From: Kitasatospora viridis
GTDB taxonomy: Bacteria > Actinomycetota > Actinomycetes > Streptomycetales > Streptomycetaceae
Direction of reading: 5' to 3'
NCBI RefSeq assembly: GCF_007829815.1
Contig: NZ_VIWT01000006.1
Coordinates: 310,001-374,000, forward strand
Length of the DNA stretch: 64,000 bases
Shown: piece by piece, positions 48,642 through 57,648 of the stretch
How positions within the stretch are numbered: position 1 is the stretch's first letter
Layout of the letters: each line of letters opens with the position of its first letter
Translations under genes and position numbers: made by a program
The notes under the pieces: model-generated
The model's database searches: none
What the model saw: only the letters and a program-made list of their open reading frames with translations
Told to the model about the DNA's origin: nothing

Positions 48642-50981
48642 TTGTCGTACTGGACCGAGCTGCCCGAGGGGCTCGACCCTGCGCAGCGGCAGCTGGTGGA
48701 GGAACTGCGCGCCCTCAAGGACGGGCAGCGGCTCTCGCTCAACCAGCTGGAACGGCTGACCCACTACAGCCGCGCCTCCTGGCACCGCTGGCTGAACGGC
48801 CAACGCCCCGTCACCGTCGAGGCGGTGCGGGCGCTGGTCACCGGGCTCGGCATGGACGGGGCGCGGCTGCTGACCCTGTGCGCCGGGGCGGACCCGGCGG
48901 CGCCCCGGCAGGCCGGGGCGGCCGTCGCCCCGGTCGCCGTCGGCCCGGCCCAACTGCCGGCCGACCTCCCCGACTTCGCCGGCCGCCAGCGGGTGGTCGA
49001 GGACCTCCGCGAGCTGCTGCGACCCGGCGGCGGCCCGTCCCGGCCGGTGGTCATCTCGGCGGTCTCCGGCCTCGGCGGGATCGGCAAGACCGCGCTGGCC
49101 GTGCGGGTCGGCCGCCGACTGCTGGCGGACTACCCGGACGGCCAGTTCTACGTCAACCTGCGCGGCTCCGTCGGCATCCCGCGGTCCGCGGCGGAGGTGC
49201 TGGCCGGCCTGCTGCGCGACCTCGGCGAGCCGGCCGGGGCGATCCCGCCGGAGGAGGACGCCCGGTCCGCCCGGTTCCGTTCGCTGACCTCGGGGCGGCG
49301 CCTGCTGATCGTGCTGGACGACGCCCGGGACGCGGCACAGGTCCGCCCGCTGCTGCCCGGCAGCGGCTCCTGCGCCGTCCTGGTCACCAGCCGGCGGCGG
49401 CTGCCGGGGCTGGCCGGGGCCGTGCCGGTGCACCTGGACGTGCTGGAGCCCGCCGAGGCGCTGGAGCTGTTCGCCTCGGTGGTGGGCGCCGAGCGGGTGC
49501 GGGCCGAGCCCGCAGCCGTCGAGGAGGTGCTCGGCTACTGCGGCGGCCTGCCGCTCGCGGTGCGGATCGCCGCCTCCCGGCTGGCCTCCCGGCCCGGCTG
49601 GACGGTGGCCGCGCTGGCCGGTCGGCTGGCCGACGAACGCCGCCGGCTCGACGAGTTGAACGTCGAGGACGTCGCGGTGCGGGCCGTGTTCCGCACCAGC
49701 TTCGCCGCGCTGGCCCCGGCCGGCCCCGGGTCGGGGCCGGGCCCCGCCCGCGCCTTCGGGCTGCTCGGCCTCTTCCCGGGGCAGGAGTTCGACCTCCGGG
49801 CGGCCGCCGCGCTGCTCGACGAGCCGCTCGGCACCACCGACCGGCTGCTGGAGACGCTCACCGACGCCTGCCTGCTGGAGGCGGTGTCCGCGGAGCGGTT
49901 CCGGATGCACGACCTGCTGCGGGTCTTCGCCGAGGAGCTGGCGGACGAGCAGCTGTCGGCCGATCAGCGGGCCGCGGCCCGGCGGCGGCTGACGGGCTGG
50001 TACCTGTACGCCTGTCACCAGGCGGGCCGCCGGCTGGTCGCCGCGCCACGGGACTACCCGATCGACGGGGTGGCCCGGTGCGAGCCCGCGATCGACTTCC
50101 CCGGCCAGCGGGAGGCGCTCGCCTGGCTGGACCGCGAGCGCTCGGCCGTCCTCGACGTGGTCCGGCTGGCCTGCGCGGACGGCCTGGGCGCGGCGGCCTG
50201 GCTGATCCCGCTCAAGTGCGTGGACTACTACCACCTGCGCGGCCACAGCGAGGACTGGGCCGAGGCGTTCATGGCCGCTGCCGCCGCCGCGCGCGGCCAG
50301 GAGCTGGAGACCCACCTGCTCCACGGCTCGGTGATCGCGCTGCTCAGGCTCCGCCGGCCGGCCGAGGCCCTGGTGCTGGCCCAGGTCTCGATGGGCCTGC
50401 TGCGGGAGCGCGGCAAGCACGAGTCGCTGTTGAAGGGCACGGCGCTGCTCGCCGAGGTGCTCTGCGACCTGCGCCGCTACGAGGAGGCGCTGCCGCTGTA
50501 CGAGGAGGCCGTCGCGGGCTACCGCGCCGGCGACGACGTCGTCGAACTCGTGGGGGTCGTCGGCAACAGCGCCCTGATCTTCTACAACGCCGGCCGCCAC
50601 GAGGAGGCCCGGGCGCGGAGCCAGGAGGCCCTGGAGCTGGCCCGGGAGCACGGCATGCGGTTCCACGAGGGGCTGATCCTCGGTCACCTCGGCCAGGCCG
50701 AGCTCGCGCTCGGCCACGTTCCGCAGGCGCTCGGCGCGCTCAGCGAGGCCGTGCCGATCCTGCGGGAGATCGGCAACGAATCCGGCGCGGCCGAGGTGAT
50801 GGAGGTGTACGGGAACGCCCTGCGCGCCGCCGGCCGGACGGACCGGGCACGCGCCGCCTGGGCGGAGGCGGAGCAGTGGTTCGCCGCCGCGGGGAGCCCG
50901 CGGGCGGTGGCGATCCGGGCGAAGCTGGCCGCCGCCGATCAGCCGGCCGCCGCCGACCACCGGGCCGGCCACCCGGCCTGA
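48642..50981 (+). CDS. XRE-type HTH regulator with NB-ARC and TPR domains
   Basis: 779 residues from a TTG with GGGGGGAT upstream. Residues 15-80: helix-turn-helix of Cro/CI type (LRALKDGQRLSLNQLERLTHYSRASWHRWLNGQRPVTVEAVRALVTGLG). Residues about 105-400: NB-ARC with Walker A GLGGIGKTALAVRV near 143 and RRLLIVLDDARDAAQ. Residues 450-770: helical repeats including LALGHVPQALGALSEAV. STAND regulators of this type control antibiotic and RiPP genes. It lies directly before the lanthipeptide genes (239 bases), so it is a candidate regulator of them, along with the LAL gene. The 3' flank carries CACCGACCCG decamer repeats (50982-51020). Confidence 0.92.
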   Translation: MSYWTELPEGLDPAQRQLVEELRALKDGQRLSLNQLERLTHYSRASWHRWLNGQRPVTVEAVRALVTGLGMDGARLLTLCAGADPAAPRQAGAAVAPVAVGPAQLPADLPDFAGRQRVVEDLRELLRPGGGPSRPVVISAVSGLGGIGKTALAVRVGRRLLADYPDGQFYVNLRGSVGIPRSAAEVLAGLLRDLGEPAGAIPPEEDARSARFRSLTSGRRLLIVLDDARDAAQVRPLLPGSGSCAVLVTSRRRLPGLAGAVPVHLDVLEPAEALELFASVVGAERVRAEPAAVEEVLGYCGGLPLAVRIAASRLASRPGWTVAALAGRLADERRRLDELNVEDVAVRAVFRTSFAALAPAGPGSGPGPARAFGLLGLFPGQEFDLRAAAALLDEPLGTTDRLLETLTDACLLEAVSAERFRMHDLLRVFAEELADEQLSADQRAAARRRLTGWYLYACHQAGRRLVAAPRDYPIDGVARCEPAIDFPGQREALAWLDRERSAVLDVVRLACADGLGAAAWLIPLKCVDYYHLRGHSEDWAEAFMAAAAAARGQELETHLLHGSVIALLRLRRPAEALVLAQVSMGLLRERGKHESLLKGTALLAEVLCDLRRYEEALPLYEEAVAGYRAGDDVVELVGVVGNSALIFYNAGRHEEARARSQEALELAREHGMRFHEGLILGHLGQAELALGHVPQALGALSEAVPILREIGNESGAAEVMEVYGNALRAAGRTDRARAAWAEAEQWFAAAGSPRAVAIRAKLAAADQPAAADHRAGHPA

Positions 50982-51166
50982 CCGACCCGCACCGACCCGC
51001 ACCGACCCGCGCCCGACCCGCCGACCTCGACCGCCGGCGGCCCCGCCGTGCCCCGCGCCCGCTCGACGACCGGCCCGCCGCACGGGCGCGCGAGCACGAG
51101 CAGTCCGCGCCGCCGCGCGACGGACCCGGCGAACCCCGGTGGACCGGTCCGCCGCGCGTCCGGAAT

Positions 51167-51184
51167 ATGGGGGCCGACCCCCAT
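51167..51184. promoter_or_regulatory. Palindrome at the lanM promoter
   Basis: ATGGGGG, loop CCGA, CCCCCAT: perfect 7-base arms ending at base 51184, where the candidate -35 (TGCGAC) begins. A regulator bound here would touch the polymerase directly. Candidate target of the XRE-NB-ARC or LAL regulator. Confidence 0.45.
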
Positions 51185-51212
51185 GCGACTCCCGTCCGCG
51201 CGCTGGCATGCT
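51184..51212 (+). promoter_or_regulatory. Leaderless-type promoter of lanM
   Basis: TGCGAC (51184-51189), 17 bases, CATGCT (51207-51212), then 7 bases to the ATG at 51220, so the message should begin at or near the start codon. The -35 differs from consensus, as is usual for activator-dependent promoters. Confidence 0.4.
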
Positions 51213-51219
51213 CTGCGGC

Positions 51220-54200
51220 ATGAGCGATCCGCAGACCTGGTGGGCGGGCGGCGTGGCACTCGCGGAGCGGCTGCCGCTGCCCCCGGAACCCGCCACCGAG
51301 CCGACCGATTCCCTCGGCCCCTGGCGCTGTGACTACCCGTCAGCAGCCCTCTTCCGGGCCAGGCTGGCCGACCTCGGGCTCGACGAGGACGGGCTGCGCG
51401 CGCTGATCGCCGAACCCCCCGCACGGCTGGCGGCCCGGATCGGCGAGCCGGCCTGGGTCGGCACCGCGGAGCGCGCGCTCGCCGCCGCCCCGCTCGACCC
51501 GCCCGCGCCGCCGGCCGACGGCTCCTGGGAGGCCGGCTTCGCGACGGTGCTCGCACCGTTCACCGCACTGGCGGCCGAGCGGCTGCTGCGCGCCGCCGAC
51601 CTGGTCGGCCTCGCCGACCTCGCCGACCTGCCGGCCCTGCGCCGCTGCTTCACCGACCAGCTGGCCGCCGACCTGGTGCGGCTGGCCCGGCGCACCCTGG
51701 TGCTCCAGGTCAACGTGCTGCGGGTGGCCGGGCGGCTGAGCGGCGACACGCCCGAGCAGCGGTTCGCCGACTTCGTCCGGCAGACCTCGACCCGGGCCGG
51801 ACTGCGCGCCCTGGCCACCGAGTACCCCGTGCTGGCCCGCCTGCTGGCGCAGTGCTGCGACCAGGCCGTGACCACCTGGACCGAGCTGCTGGAGCGCTTC
51901 GGCGCCGACCGGCCGGCCGTCGTGGCGCAGCTGCTCGCCGGCACCGACCCCGGCCGGCTGGTCGAGGTGGCCACCGGCGCCGGCGACCGCCACCGCGGCG
52001 GCCGCTCCGTCGCCGTGCTGCGCTTCGAGCACGGCGCCCGGGCCGTGCTCAAGCCCCGCCCGCTCACCGTGCACACCCACTTCAACGACGTGCTGCGCTG
52101 GCTCAACTCCCGCCTGCCCGGCCTGGAGCTGCGCAGCCTGGCGGTGCTGGAGCGACCCGGCTACGGCTGGGTGGAGCACGCCGCCGCCGCGCCCTGCACC
52201 GACCGGGCCCAGGTCGGCCGGTTCTACCGGCGCCTCGGCTCCCTGCTGGCCCTGGTGCACGGACTCGGCGGCACCGACGTGCACTTCGAGAACCTGATCG
52301 CCTGCGCCGACCAGCCGGTCCTGGTCGACCTGGAGACCCTCTTCCACCCCGGCCCCGGCCGCCCGGCCGCGCCGGACCCCGCACTGGCCTCCCTGCAGAA
52401 CTCGGTCTACCGGACCGCCCTGCTGCCCTGCCTGGTGGCCGGCGAGCACGGCATCCTCGACCTCTCCGCCCTCGGCGGCGACCGCGACACCCCGCTGCCC
52501 AACGACATCACCGGCTGGGCCGCGCCCGCCACCGACGAGATGCGCCTGGTCCGCACCACCGGCACCTTCCACGGCTCGGCCAACCGGCCCTGCCTGGACG
52601 GCATCGACGCCGACCCGGCCGCGCACACCGAGGCCCTGCTCGACGGTTTCCGCGCGGGCTACGACGCCGTCCTCGCCCACCGCGACGAACTCACCGGCCC
52701 CGGCGGCCTGCTGGCCCGGTTCGCGGGCGACGAGACCCGGGCCGTGCTGCGCCCCACCCACTGGTACAGCACGCTGCTGGACGAGTCCACCCACCCCGAC
52801 CTGCTGCGCGACGCCCTGGAGCGGGACCGGCTGCTCGACGTGCTGTGGCGCGAGCCGGCCGGCGATCCGGCCCTGCGCGCGCTGGTCGGCGCCGAGTCGG
52901 CCGCGCTCTGGGCCGGCGACGTGCCGCTGGTCGCCTGCCGCCCCGGCGCCACCGGGCTGGCCCTGGACCGGCTCGCCGTCGGCGGCCTGGTCGGCGAGTC
53001 CGGCCTGGCCCGGGCCGAGCGCCGGCTGGCCGTGATGGACCGGACCGACCGGTCCGACCAGGAGTGGGTGATCCTCGCCGCGCTCGCCACCCGTCGCACC
53101 GGCCACCGCTCCACCACCGCACCGCCGCCCAGCCCGCTCGGCGCGACCCTGCCCGACCCGGAGCACCTGCTCGCCGCCGCCTGCGGGATCGCCGACCGGA
53201 TCCTGGCCGGCGCGCACGACGACGGCCACCGGGTGAACTGGCTGGGCCTGGAACCGCTGGACGACCGGCTCTGGGCGATCATGCCGCAGGGCGCCGGCCT
53301 GCCGCACGGCTACTGCGGCACCGCGCTCTTCCTGGCCCAACTCGCCGCGCTCACCGGCGCCGAGCGCTACCTCGCGGCCGCCCGGCGGGCCCTGACCCCG
53401 GTGCCCGGCCTGCTCGGCGCGCTGGCCGAACGGCCGGGCGACCTGGCGGCGATCGGCGTCGGCTTCACCGGCCTCGGCGGGATCGCCTACGGGCTCAGCC
53501 GGCTCGCCACCCTGCTGGACGACCGCGAGACGGCCGGCTGGGCCGAGACCGCCGTCGAACTGGCGGCCACGGCGGTCGCGCTCACCCCCGGGCCGGTCGA
53601 GGAGGCCGGACTGCTGGACGGCGAGGCCGGCTGCCTGGCCGCGCTGCTCGCCGTGCGGGACACCATCGGCTCGGCCCGGGCCGCCGGGGCCGCGCTCGCC
53701 TGCGCCGACCGGCTCGCCGCCCTCGCCCCGCAGGAGCTGCCGACCGGCGGCCTGCGCGGCGGCGCGGCCGGCATCGGCTGGGCCTTGCTGCGCTACGGCG
53801 CGGCCGGCGGCACCGCGCGGCACACCGACGCCGGCCTGGCCGCCCTGCACACGGCCGCCGCCCGGGAGGCCAACGGCCCGGTCGGCACCGGCTGGTGCGA
53901 CGGACCGTCAGGCCTGGCCCTGGCGCTGGCCGACAGCGGCGCCCCGACCAGAGCCGGGCTGACCACCCCGGGACTGACCGCGCTGCTGGACCGCGCCGTC
54001 GCGGCCGCCGCCTCGCTGCCGACCGCCGACCACAGCCTGTGCCACGGCGAGACCGGCGCGATCGAACTGCTGCTCAGCGCGAGCGCGGCGGGGCTGGCCG
54101 ATCCCGGGGCCGCGCCCGCCCGGGCCGGCCGGCTGCTGGCCGGGCTGGACCGGCTCGGCCCGCGCTGCGGCACACCCGACGCGGTGAGCACACCCGGACT

Positions 54201-54315
54201 GCTCGCCGGCCTGTCCGGAATCGGCTACGGACTGCTGAGGCTGGGTTTCGGCCCGGCCGTTCCGTCGGTCATCCTGATGCAGTCCGCGAACCAGCACCGG
54301 CACCAGTACCGCTGA
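51220..54315 (+). CDS. lanM: Class II lanthipeptide synthetase LanM
   Basis: 1031 residues, normal LanM length. The N-terminal dehydratase half has RFEHGARAVLKPRPL (Lys), HGLGGTDVHFENLIA (catalytic Asp/His/Asn) and VRTTGTFHGSANRP (Arg/Thr). The C-terminal LanC cyclase half has the zinc ligands in GWCDGPSG (Cys near 896) and LCHGETG (Cys-His near 940), and the HG of MPQGAGLPHGYCGTAL. It phosphorylates and eliminates Ser/Thr and adds Cys thiols to the products. Its stop is in a 25-base tandem duplication, and the precursor gene follows 55 bases downstream. No LanT or protease domain. Confidence 0.96.
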   Translation: MSDPQTWWAGGVALAERLPLPPEPATEPTDSLGPWRCDYPSAALFRARLADLGLDEDGLRALIAEPPARLAARIGEPAWVGTAERALAAAPLDPPAPPADGSWEAGFATVLAPFTALAAERLLRAADLVGLADLADLPALRRCFTDQLAADLVRLARRTLVLQVNVLRVAGRLSGDTPEQRFADFVRQTSTRAGLRALATEYPVLARLLAQCCDQAVTTWTELLERFGADRPAVVAQLLAGTDPGRLVEVATGAGDRHRGGRSVAVLRFEHGARAVLKPRPLTVHTHFNDVLRWLNSRLPGLELRSLAVLERPGYGWVEHAAAAPCTDRAQVGRFYRRLGSLLALVHGLGGTDVHFENLIACADQPVLVDLETLFHPGPGRPAAPDPALASLQNSVYRTALLPCLVAGEHGILDLSALGGDRDTPLPNDITGWAAPATDEMRLVRTTGTFHGSANRPCLDGIDADPAAHTEALLDGFRAGYDAVLAHRDELTGPGGLLARFAGDETRAVLRPTHWYSTLLDESTHPDLLRDALERDRLLDVLWREPAGDPALRALVGAESAALWAGDVPLVACRPGATGLALDRLAVGGLVGESGLARAERRLAVMDRTDRSDQEWVILAALATRRTGHRSTTAPPPSPLGATLPDPEHLLAAACGIADRILAGAHDDGHRVNWLGLEPLDDRLWAIMPQGAGLPHGYCGTALFLAQLAALTGAERYLAAARRALTPVPGLLGALAERPGDLAAIGVGFTGLGGIAYGLSRLATLLDDRETAGWAETAVELAATAVALTPGPVEEAGLLDGEAGCLAALLAVRDTIGSARAAGAALACADRLAALAPQELPTGGLRGGAAGIGWALLRYGAAGGTARHTDAGLAALHTAAAREANGPVGTGWCDGPSGLALALADSGAPTRAGLTTPGLTALLDRAVAAAASLPTADHSLCHGETGAIELLLSASAAGLADPGAAPARAGRLLAGLDRLGPRCGTPDAVSTPGLLAGLSGIGYGLLRLGFGPAVPSVILMQSANQHRHQYR

Positions 54316-54341
54316 CGACCACCGGTACCAGTACCGCTGAC
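54295..54341 (+). repeat. 25-bp-period tandem duplication of the lanM 3' end
   Basis: CACCGGCACCAGTACCGCTGAC (54295-54316) is repeated at 54320-54341 with one change (C to T). The first copy encodes the last LanM residues and the stop TGA (54313-54315); the second follows in the spacer before lanA. The duplication lies entirely between the two genes or at the gene edge. Confidence 0.85.
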
Positions 54342-54370
54342 AACCCCTCCACCCACGAAGGAGTTTCGCG

Positions 54371-54583
54371 ATGACGAACGAGACGGCGGCCACCGGCCGC
54401 CAGGGACCCGGCGCCGGGGACTGGGCCGGAGCGGCCCACCCGGCCGGCGAGATCCGGCTCACCGGGAGCGCGGCGGTCGGCCGCCGGGCCCGGCTGCTGG
54501 CGGCCCTCGCCGATTCCTCCGTCGCCGGCTGCTACACGATCATCTCCCCGTTCCCCACCAGCAGCGTCACCGGGCCGGGCTGA
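54371..54583 (+). CDS. lanA: Class II lanthipeptide precursor LanA
   Basis: 70 residues, ATG 8 bases after AGGAG. The leader (residues 1-~48) is Ala/Gly-rich: MTNETAATGRQGPGAGDWAG, EIRLTG, and LLAALADSSV. The C-terminal part has one Cys (residue 54) and many Ser/Thr: S49 S50, C54, T56, S59, T63 S64 S65 T67. The likely ring is S50-VAG-C54, a five-residue lanthionine; the rest would be Dha/Dhb. The double-glycine type leader cleavage site is not obvious; AG before Cys 54 or ALAD before S49 are possible. It is encoded right after lanM and before the LAL gene, so it is the cognate substrate. Unlike most clusters it follows the synthetase. Confidence 0.85.
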   Translation: MTNETAATGRQGPGAGDWAGAAHPAGEIRLTGSAAVGRRARLLAALADSSVAGCYTIISPFPTSSVTGPG

Positions 54584-54599
54584 TCCCGCCGACCAGGCC

Positions 54600-54646
54600 G
54601 ATGATCCGCCGGACAAACCGGCCACCAGGTTTTCTGGCGGATCGTC
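54600..54646. promoter_or_regulatory. Inverted repeat between lanA and the LAL regulator
   Basis: GATGATCCGCC (54600-54610) and GGCGGATCGTC (54636-54646) pair at 10 of 11 positions around 25 bases. It can act as a lanA terminator and overlaps the expected -35 of the LAL promoter, whose -10 TAGCCT (54658-54663) is 6 bases before the LAL ATG (leaderless). Confidence 0.5.
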
Positions 54647-54669
54647 AGCTCCTGACATAGCCTCTCAGC

Positions 54670-57648
54670 ATGCTCATCTCATCACCCGTGGTGGTGGGTC
54701 GGGGCGACGAACTCGCGCTGCTGGACGACTCCCTCGCCGCCGCACGCCAGGGCGAGGGACGGGCGGTCTTCCTGCTCGGCGAGGCCGGGATCGGCAAGTC
54801 ACGACTGGCCGCCGAGTGCGCGTACCGCGCGTTCTCCGGCGGCCAGGCCGTGCTGCGCGGCCGGGCCGCGACCAGCGGGGTGACCATGCCGTTCCGGCCG
54901 ATCGCCGAGGCGCTGCTCTCCCACTTCCGGCTCGGCGGACCGCCGCAGCTGCCCGAACTGGCCCCGTACCGCTCGGCGCTGGGCAGCCTGCTGCCCGAGT
55001 GGCGGGCCGCCGAACCGGCCGGCGAGGCCCCCTCGCTCTTCGAGACCGCCGAGGCGGTGCTGCGCCTGCTGCTCGCGATCTCCCGCGACCTCACCCAGCA
55101 CCGCGGCCCCGGCTGCCTGCTGGTCATCGAGGACCTGCACGACGCCGAGGCCGAGACCCTGGCCGTGGTCGAGTACCTCTGCGACAACCTGCGCGGCCTG
55201 CCGGTCTGCCTGCTGGTCACCCTGCGCCCGCACGCCCACCAGGCCGGCGAACTGGCCCGCACGGCGGCCCTGCGCCGCACCGCCGTGCTCACCGAACTGC
55301 GGCCGCTGACCGGCGACGAGGTCCGCACCATGGCCGCCGCCGCGCTCGCCGTCGACGACGGGCAGCTGCCCGCCGCCGTGGCCGACCGGCTGGTCCGGGA
55401 CGGCGAGGGCAACCCCTTCGTGGTCGAGGAACTGCTCGGCGGCATGGTCAGCGCGGGCGTGCTGCGCCGCGGCCCGGTCGGCGACTGGCAGGTCGACGGC
55501 GACCTCGGGATCGACGTGCCCACCACCGTGGTGCACAGCGTGGCCCAGCGCGCCGCCGGGCTCAGCCCCGCCGGGCGGGCCATGCTGGACACCGCCGCCG
55601 TGCTCGGCCGCCGGTTCTCGCTGCCGGTGCTCAAACTCGTCACCGGGCTGGAGGACCGCGACCTGCTGGTCCACCTGCGGGCCGGCATCGACGCCCAGCT
55701 GATCTCGCCCAGCGGGCCGGTCGGCGACTGGTACGAGTTCCGCCACGCGCTGACCGCCGAGGCCCTGCTCGCCCAACTGCTGCCCGCCGAACGGGCCGCC
55801 ATCGCCTCGCAGGCCGCCGACGCGGTCGAGCGCGCCCACCCGGGCCTGCCCGGCGAGTGGTGCCCACAGGTCGCCGCCCTGCGGCTGACCGCCGGGGACA
55901 CCCGGGCGGCCGCCCTGCACTTCGCCGAGGCCGGGCGGGCGGCACTGGCCGGCGGCGCCGTCAACTCCGCCGTCTCGCTGCTGGAACAGGCCCACGGGCT
56001 GCTCACCGGACCCGCCGAGGCCGCCGACCGCTCCCGGGTGGCCGAACAGCTCGCCTACACCCTGATCGAAACCGGCCAACTGGACCGGGCGACCGGCCTG
56101 GTCGAGACGCTGCCGGCCGCCGGCGCGGGCGTGCTCGGCACCGGCCGCGACCTCGCGCTGCACACCCGGCTCGCCTGGGCCGCCGTCACCGCCGGGCGCT
56201 ACGAGGAGGCGGCCGCCCGGGTGCAGTACGTCCGCAGCCGGCTCGGCGGCTTCATCAGCGCCACTCACACCCCCGCCGTCGACGTGGTCGAGGCCTACCT
56301 GGTCTTCGCCGGCGTCGAAGGGCCCGACACCGACCGCGCGGCGGAGGCCGAACGGCTGGCCCGCCGGGCCGCGGCCGGCGCCGAGCGCGTCGGGCTCGCC
56401 GAAGTCGCCTGCCAGGCCTGGGACCTGCTGGCCCTGTTCGAACGCCGGTACGGCTTCGACCGGGCCGACGCCTGCCTGGAGCGCGGCCTCGCGCTGGCCA
56501 CCGAGCACGGGCTGACCGGCTGGCAGGTCACCTTGCTGATCCGCCTGGGCGCCAACGAGTTCCTGCGCAGCGGCTCCTGCGACCGGCTGCAGCGCGCCCA
56601 CCGCGCCGCGCTGAGCCACGGCGCCCTGGTGCTGATGCACAGCGCCGAGGCCACCCTGGCCATCCAGGCGGTGCTGCGCGGCGAGTACGCCACCGCCCGC
56701 GAGCTGACCGACGGCTGCGTCGAGGCCACCGCCCGCCTGCGCAACGCCGACAACCACCAGCTCGTGCTGCTCACCCGGGCCGCGCTCGCCGCCCACCAGG
56801 GCCGGCGGCGCGAGATGGACCGGGAGCTCGCCGAGTTCCGCCGCTGGGACGGCGAGCGCTCGCTGCAACTGCCGCTGGTCTTCGGCAGCCGGGCCGTCTG
56901 CGCGCTGCTGGAGGAGGACCGCGCCCAGGCGCTGGACGAACTCGACCGGGCGCTGGCCTGGGAGGACCGCAACCCCTCGGTCTTCTACCTCAGCGGCCGC
57001 TACGGCCTGCGCCCGCTGCTGCGCGCCCTGACCGGGCAGGCCGACGCGGCGGAGCACGAGCAGGCGGCCGCCCACCCGGCCGCCATGCTGCCGTGGAACC
57101 GCCAGTTCGAGCGGCTCGCCCACGCGGTGCACGAGGGCCGGGCCGGCCGGACCGCGGCCGCCCGGGCGGCCGTCGCCGAGGCCGGCCGGGTCGGCGCCCC
57201 GTTCCTGATGGCCCGTCGGCTCGGCCTGCGGCTGGTGGCGGAGGCGGCCCTGGCGGACGGCTGGGGCGAACCGGTGGAGTGGCTGCGCGGCGCTGAGGAG
57301 TACTTCCACGCCGGCGCCGTCCCCGCCGTCGCCGTCGCCTGCCGCGAACTGCTGCGCCGGGCCGGCGCCGGCGTCCCGCAGCGCCGCACCGGCACCGAGG
57401 CGGTGCCGGCCGAGCTGCGCCGCCGGGGCCTGACGGCCCGTGAGTATGACGTCTTCCTGCTGCTGCTGCACCGCCTGGGCAACCAGGAGATCGCCCAGCG
57501 GCTGTTCATCTCGCCGCGCACCGTCGAGAAGCACGTGGCCAGCCTGCTCGCCAAGACCGGCTGCCCGCACCGCGCCGCGCTCTGCGACCACGCGGCCGAG
57601 GTGCTGCGGCGGCCGGACCCGGCCCCGGGGGTCAGTGCTCGCCCTTGA
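54670..57648 (+). CDS. LAL-type (LuxR-ATPase) transcriptional regulator
   Basis: 992 residues. N-terminal ATPase: VVVGRGDELALLDDSL, Walker A GEAGIGKSRLA near residue 37, Walker B CLLVIEDLHDAEAE near 155. The middle is a large helical region. The C-terminal LuxR helix-turn-helix is LTAREYDVFLLLLHRLGNQEIAQRLFISPRTVEKHVASLLAKTG. LAL proteins are usually cluster-situated activators, so it probably activates lanM. No ribosome binding site; leaderless start as above. Its last 17 bases overlap the convergent gene at 57632. Confidence 0.95.
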   Translation: MLISSPVVVGRGDELALLDDSLAAARQGEGRAVFLLGEAGIGKSRLAAECAYRAFSGGQAVLRGRAATSGVTMPFRPIAEALLSHFRLGGPPQLPELAPYRSALGSLLPEWRAAEPAGEAPSLFETAEAVLRLLLAISRDLTQHRGPGCLLVIEDLHDAEAETLAVVEYLCDNLRGLPVCLLVTLRPHAHQAGELARTAALRRTAVLTELRPLTGDEVRTMAAAALAVDDGQLPAAVADRLVRDGEGNPFVVEELLGGMVSAGVLRRGPVGDWQVDGDLGIDVPTTVVHSVAQRAAGLSPAGRAMLDTAAVLGRRFSLPVLKLVTGLEDRDLLVHLRAGIDAQLISPSGPVGDWYEFRHALTAEALLAQLLPAERAAIASQAADAVERAHPGLPGEWCPQVAALRLTAGDTRAAALHFAEAGRAALAGGAVNSAVSLLEQAHGLLTGPAEAADRSRVAEQLAYTLIETGQLDRATGLVETLPAAGAGVLGTGRDLALHTRLAWAAVTAGRYEEAAARVQYVRSRLGGFISATHTPAVDVVEAYLVFAGVEGPDTDRAAEAERLARRAAAGAERVGLAEVACQAWDLLALFERRYGFDRADACLERGLALATEHGLTGWQVTLLIRLGANEFLRSGSCDRLQRAHRAALSHGALVLMHSAEATLAIQAVLRGEYATARELTDGCVEATARLRNADNHQLVLLTRAALAAHQGRRREMDRELAEFRRWDGERSLQLPLVFGSRAVCALLEEDRAQALDELDRALAWEDRNPSVFYLSGRYGLRPLLRALTGQADAAEHEQAAAHPAAMLPWNRQFERLAHAVHEGRAGRTAAARAAVAEAGRVGAPFLMARRLGLRLVAEAALADGWGEPVEWLRGAEEYFHAGAVPAVAVACRELLRRAGAGVPQRRTGTEAVPAELRRRGLTAREYDVFLLLLHRLGNQEIAQRLFISPRTVEKHVASLLAKTGCPHRAALCDHAAEVLRRPDPAPGVSARP

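Noticed and set aside
50982..51030. CACCGACCCG decamer repeats after the XRE-NB-ARC gene, considered as a CRISPR-like array
   Set aside because: Repeats are about 10 bases, adjoining, without spacers; simple sequence expansion.
53902..53918. GACGGACCGTCAGG copy inside lanM
   Set aside because: It falls on the conserved WCDGPSG zinc-ligand codons and is explained by the protein sequence, not by the stop-codon repeat.
54799..57591. Open frame of about 930 codons on the minus strand, antisense to the LAL gene
   Set aside because: No motif, no start signal; third-position GC matches the plus-strand LAL frame.
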